A DNA stretch of 35,340 nucleotides from an uncultured Lachnospiraceae bacterium (GTDB lineage Bacteria > Bacillota > Clostridia > Lachnospirales > Lachnospiraceae): assembly GCA_930989745.1 (NCBI GenBank), contig CAKNMY010000018.1, forward strand, positions 1 to 35,340, written 5' to 3'. The position numbers were made by a program, and so were the translations under genes. The notes under the pieces were generated by a model. The model was not told the DNA's origin and did no database searches. It saw nothing but the letters and a program-made list of their open reading frames with translations. Position 1 is the stretch's first letter; the number at the start of each line of letters is the position of its first letter. Below, piece by piece: positions 32,152 to 35,340 of the stretch.

Positions 32152-33558
32152 ATGAAAAGAAAAGTATTAGCGGCAATGTTGGCAGCGGCGCTGGCTGCCG
32201 GAGCACTTTCAGGATGCGGGAATAAGGCCAACGCGGCAAAAACCGATGACACACAGGCGCAGGATACAGCGGATGCTGCAGATAGCGTGATTACAGAGAA
32301 CTTTGCCAATGTGGATACAAACGGAACAACAGTTACCTTCTGGCACTCCATGGGAGGCGTAAACGGTGAGGCGATGGACTATCTGGTTAATAAATTTAAT
32401 GACGAAAACACAGATGGGATCACCGTAGAGGCAGTTTATCAGGGAGAGTACGATGATACAATCAATAAGCTTAAAAGTGCGCAGATTGGAAATATGGGAG
32501 CTGACCTTGTACAGATTTATGACCTGGGTACACGCTTTATGATTGATTCCGGCTGGGTTATCCCCATGCAGGAGATGATCGACGCGGACGGATATGATAT
32601 CTCCCAGATTGAACCGAACGTAGCAGCATATTATACAACAGAGGATGGGGTGATGTACTCCATGCCGTTTAACTCCTCTACTCCGCTTTTATACTATAAT
32701 AAGGACATGTTTGAAGCGGCAGGAATTACTGAGGCGCCAAAGAGCCTTGCAGAGATTTCTGAAATCGGCGCTGCACTGGAAGAAAAGGGAGGCGCGCAGG
32801 AAGTGCTTGCCATCAGCATTTACGGTTGGTATTTCGAGCAGTTTATGTGTAAACAGGGCTTGGATCTGGCTGACCAGGAGAACGGCAGAAGCGGCGCTGC
32901 GGAAAAGGTAGTATTTGATGAAAACGGCGGCGGACTGAACATCTTAAACGCATGGAAAAAACTGTATGATGAGGGATACGCTCCCAACGTCGGCCGTTCA
33001 GGCAGTGACAGCGCGACAGCAGACTTCACCTCCGGAAAAGCAGCAATGATGCTGGGCTCTTCTGCATCCTTAAAGCAGCTTCTGGAGGACAGCGGCGGAA
33101 AATTTGAGATTGGAACTGCATATTATCCGGCAGTCAGCGACAGCGATGAAGGCGGTGTTTCCATCGGAGGCGCGTCCTTATGGGCACTGAACAACGAAGA
33201 CGAGAAGCAGGCTGCAGCTACATGGAAATTTATCAAATTCCTGATCTCTCCGGAATCACAGGCGTACTGGAATGCAAATACCGGATATTTTCCGATTGTA
33301 ACAGGAGCACAGGAGGAGCCGGTATTTAAAGATAATATTGCGAAGTATCCGCAGTTCCAGACAGCTCTGGATCAGCTGCATGATTCTTCTCCGGAATATG
33401 CGGGTGCCCTGCTGAGCGTATTCCCGGAAGCGCGCCAGATCGTAGAGACCCAGATTGAAAACATGCTTAATGGAAGTGAGACTCCGGAGAGCGCGGTTGA
33501 GAATATGGCGGATGAGATTAACGAAACCATTGAAGATTATAATTTGGTTAACGGCTAA
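32152..33558 (+). CDS. ugpB: ABC importer substrate-binding lipoprotein (UgpB-like)
   Basis: 468 residues. Lipoprotein signal peptide: basic MKRK, hydrophobic core, lipobox L19-S20-G21-Cys22, so it is anchored outside the membrane. The mature part has the family-1 solute-binding fold: TVTFWHSMGGVNGEAMDYLVNKFN, YNKDMFEAAG, TADFTSGKAAMMLGSSA, and a C-terminal helix pair. A polar linker (AKTDDTQAQDTADAADS) follows the lipid anchor. It captures the operon's substrate, inferred to be glycerol-3-phosphate or a glycerophosphodiester. A 17-bp perfect hairpin lies between it and ugpQ. Confidence 0.87.
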   Translation: MKRKVLAAMLAAALAAGALSGCGNKANAAKTDDTQAQDTADAADSVITENFANVDTNGTTVTFWHSMGGVNGEAMDYLVNKFNDENTDGITVEAVYQGEYDDTINKLKSAQIGNMGADLVQIYDLGTRFMIDSGWVIPMQEMIDADGYDISQIEPNVAAYYTTEDGVMYSMPFNSSTPLLYYNKDMFEAAGITEAPKSLAEISEIGAALEEKGGAQEVLAISIYGWYFEQFMCKQGLDLADQENGRSGAAEKVVFDENGGGLNILNAWKKLYDEGYAPNVGRSGSDSATADFTSGKAAMMLGSSASLKQLLEDSGGKFEIGTAYYPAVSDSDEGGVSIGGASLWALNNEDEKQAAATWKFIKFLISPESQAYWNANTGYFPIVTGAQEEPVFKDNIAKYPQFQTALDQLHDSSPEYAGALLSVFPEARQIVETQIENMLNGSETPESAVENMADEINETIEDYNLVNG

Positions 33559-33569
33559 GACTACGGACA

Positions 33570-33622
33570 GAACGTCCGGAAAATCCGAAACAGTTCCTGG
33601 ATTTTCCGGACGTTCTCTTTCT
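33570..33622 (+). terminator. Strong hairpin between ugpB and ugpQ
   Basis: Arms 33570-33586 and 33599-33615 (GAACGTCCGGAAAATCC and complement) pair perfectly over 17 bases around a 12-base loop, followed by TCTTTCT. The T-tract is imperfect, so it may be a leaky terminator or an mRNA-stability element that lowers the level of the enzymes relative to the transporter. Confidence 0.6.
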
Positions 33623-33650
33623 GATATGAGTATAAGGAGAAAAGGCAGAG

Positions 33651-34397
33651 ATGAAGAATACAAAGATTTTTGCGCACAGGGGCGCAAGCGGCTATGCGCC
33701 GGAAAATACAATGGAGGCATTTGCCCTTGCTATGGAGCAGAAGGCGGATGGCATTGAGATTGATGTACAGATGACAAAAGACGGTGAGCTGGCTGTCATT
33801 CACGATGAGACAGTAGACAGAGTAAGCGGCGCCAAGGGAAAGGTGCGCGACTATACAATGAAGGAACTCAAAGAGTTAAACGTCTCCAACGGTTTTGAAG
33901 AGTTTCCGCAGGTCAAAATACCTACGCTGCAGGAGGTACTTGATCTGCTGAAAAAGTCGGATATGGAGCTCAATATTGAGTTAAAGACGGGCATTATCTG
34001 GTATCCTGGTATTGAGGAAAAGGTGCTGTGTGCCGTCAGAGAGGCAAATATGCAGGAACGCATTATCTATTCCTCCTTTAATCATTACAGTATACAGAAA
34101 GTGCGAGAACTTGAACCGGATGCGCAGACGGCATATCTGTTTGGGGATGTAATACTTTATATGGAGCGCTACGCAAAAGAATCCGGTGTAAAAGGCCTGC
34201 ACCCGGCGCTTTACCATGTGAAAATGGCAGATTTCTTAAAGGAGTATCAGCAGAGCGGACTTGCCGTCCGGGTCTGGACGGTAAACGAAGAGGAGCAGAT
34301 TAAGAAATTGATCAGCAGCGGCGTAGACGCGGTTATTACGAATTATCCGGACAGGGGCATCCGGGCAAGAGAAGCTGTCCTCGCGGAAGGATGCTGA
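33651..34397 (+). CDS. ugpQ: Glycerophosphodiester phosphodiesterase
   Basis: 248 residues, cytosolic. The ATG has AAGGAG some 14 bases upstream and AGGCAG nearer. GDPD-family motifs are present: FAHRGASGYAPENT (catalytic His and Arg), GIEIDVQMTKDG (metal-binding Glu/Asp), VIHDETVDR (second catalytic His), LNIELK, and near the end VRVWTVNEEE. It hydrolyses glycerophosphodiesters such as glycerophosphocholine to sn-glycerol-3-phosphate plus alcohol, using a divalent cation. It is followed by an overlapping HAD phosphatase gene (7 bases), suggesting sequential action. Confidence 0.92.
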   Translation: MKNTKIFAHRGASGYAPENTMEAFALAMEQKADGIEIDVQMTKDGELAVIHDETVDRVSGAKGKVRDYTMKELKELNVSNGFEEFPQVKIPTLQEVLDLLKKSDMELNIELKTGIIWYPGIEEKVLCAVREANMQERIIYSSFNHYSIQKVRELEPDAQTAYLFGDVILYMERYAKESGVKGLHPALYHVKMADFLKEYQQSGLAVRVWTVNEEEQIKKLISSGVDAVITNYPDRGIRAREAVLAEGC

Positions 34398-35182
34398 GCG
34401 AGAAAAAGCTGTTTCTCCTGGATATCGACGGAACTGTCTGCAAGGGAGGACAGCTGATCAGCGGGACCAGAGAGTTTCTGCGGGATATCAAAGAGAGCGG
34501 AGGAATGTTTGTGTTCATTACGAATAATGCAACAAAAAGCATTGCTGACTATATTCGGATGTTTCAACAATTCGGAATCGCTGTAGAATATGCAAATTTC
34601 GTAACAGCTTCGTATGCCGCTGTCAGATATCTGAAGCAGCATCACACGGGAGAGTTGGTCTATGTGATGGGGACGCGCTCCTTTTGCCGGGAACTCAAGC
34701 GGGAAGGAATTCAGATTACAGACGACTGGGAAGATGATGGGATCAGCGTGGCGCTGGTATCGTATGATAATCAGCTGACATACCAGAAAATCTCTGATAC
34801 CTGCAGAGTGCTGATGAATCCGAAAGTTACATATCTGGCGACAAATCCCGATTTTGTATGCCCGGTGGAATTCGGCTGCGTACCTGACTGCGGATCTATC
34901 TGTGAGATGCTGGCGCATTCGGTAAAAAGAAAGCCGTATTTTATCGGGAAACCTGAGACTGCGATGGTAGAGTGCGCGCTGAGGCAGAATCACTTTGCTC
35001 GGGAAGAGACTCTGATCGTAGGTGACCGTTTATACACGGATATACTTTGCGGATATAAGGCGGGAGTTGAGACTGCTCTGGTTCTCACAGGAGAAGCGAC
35101 AAAGGAAGAAGCTCTGCGCTTTGAGGTAAAGCCTAATTATATCGTCTCGTCAATAAGTGAGCTACATAAGATGTGGAAGTAA
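34391..35182 (+). CDS. HAD-superfamily IIA phosphatase (NagD-like)
   Basis: 263 residues. Motif I LLDIDGT with Asp11 nucleophile and Asp13, motif II FITNNAT, a C2-type cap in the middle, motif III Lys in YFIGKP, and motif IV GDRLYTDI. ATG 34391 lies inside the ugpQ end, with GGAAGG just before. HAD IIA members dephosphorylate glycerol-phosphate, phosphoglycolate, or sugar phosphates. Here it may remove phosphate from the G3P released by UgpQ, giving free glycerol and phosphate (inference). It closes the operon; a terminator follows. Confidence 0.87.
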   Translation: MLSEKKLFLLDIDGTVCKGGQLISGTREFLRDIKESGGMFVFITNNATKSIADYIRMFQQFGIAVEYANFVTASYAAVRYLKQHHTGELVYVMGTRSFCRELKREGIQITDDWEDDGISVALVSYDNQLTYQKISDTCRVLMNPKVTYLATNPDFVCPVEFGCVPDCGSICEMLAHSVKRKPYFIGKPETAMVECALRQNHFAREETLIVGDRLYTDILCGYKAGVETALVLTGEATKEEALRFEVKPNYIVSSISELHKMWK

Positions 35183-35196
35183 GAGCAGGTAATCAA

Positions 35197-35242
35197 AGAC
35201 ATTAAGGCAGGGGGCAGTCATTTGTCTCCTGTCTTAATGTCT
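35197..35242 (+). terminator. Terminator of the ABC importer operon
   Basis: AGACATTAAGGCAGG and CCTGTCTTAATGTCT form a stem with one mismatch around a roughly 16-base loop. An A-run rather than a T-run follows, so it may also work on the opposite strand. Confidence 0.65.
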
Positions 35243-35288
35243 AAAAATACTGATATTCGAGAAAATTAGAAAAATTAATAAAAAAGGG

Positions 35289-35317
35289 TTGACGGATCGA
35301 AAACCACGTGGTATTAT
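35289..35317 (+). promoter_or_regulatory. Sigma-A promoter for a gene beyond the window, with palindrome in the spacer
   Basis: TTGACG (35289-35294), 17 bases, TATTAT (35312-35317). The perfect palindrome ACCACGTGGT (35303-35312) lies at the end of the spacer and could be an operator. Confidence 0.6.
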
Positions 35318-35340
35318 ATGGAAGCTGTCGCGGGGCGGGA

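Overview
The window reads like the chromosome of a gut-type, low-to-mid G+C Firmicute, most likely a Lachnospiraceae (Blautia / Mediterraneibacter-like) bacterium. This placement is an inference. It rests on strong AGGAGG-type ribosome binding sites, sigma-A promoters (TTGACA-17-TATAAT type), a GH31 alpha-glucosidase that I recognise as close to the Ruminococcus (Blautia) obeum enzyme, a GH120 beta-xylosidase, and the general gene repertoire. I see no rRNA, tRNA, transposase, integrase, phage gene or CRISPR array.

Layout. (1) 1-3153: tail of an alpha/beta hydrolase, then an AraC regulator divergent from a GH120 beta-xylosidase. (2) 3339-7876: a potassium-uptake locus, TrkH/KtrB - TrkA/KtrA - membrane-anchored protein - KdpD-type kinase - KdpE-type regulator. 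TrkH carries a frameshifting internal deletion and TrkA a probable in-frame deletion. (3) 7889-10963: a MarR regulator with a palindrome inside its promoter, a leader/terminator, the remnant of a multidrug ABC half-transporter, and a convergent MATE exporter with its own terminator-bearing leader. (4) 11259-13592: a second MarR regulator, a YczE-like membrane protein interrupted by TAG, and a MalY/PatB-type C-S lyase. (5) 13593-15724: a scar of a lost uroporphyrinogen-decarboxylase-family gene with its terminator, then a compact AT-richer three-gene cassette (unknown protein, winged-helix/zinc-ribbon protein, Mrr-like PD-(D/E)XK nuclease). The cassette is the best candidate for an undescribed, possibly defensive, system. 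(6) 15734-19354: AraC regulator divergent from a URO-D-family protein, followed by an NCS2 nucleobase permease. (7) 19435-25494: two large signalling proteins, a PAS-GAF-degenerate GGDEF-EAL phosphodiesterase and a CheB-CheR-PAS fusion. (8) 25607-28803: MFS transporter plus GH31 alpha-glucosidase, translationally coupled. (9) 29188-35182: ABC importer (ATPase, two permeases, lipoprotein), glycerophosphodiester phosphodiesterase and HAD phosphatase, forming a plausible glycerophosphodiester uptake and breakdown pathway. A promoter for an off-window gene lies at the right end.

The genes are mostly niche-adaptation functions: glycan and glycoside use, K+ homeostasis, drug export, c-di-GMP signalling and phosphodiester salvage. 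A striking feature is the number of damaged genes in 3.3-13.6 kb (TrkH, TrkA, ABC transporter, YczE-like, URO-D remnant). Most are short internal deletions rather than point decay. They could be real genome erosion or assembly errors, and raw reads would decide.
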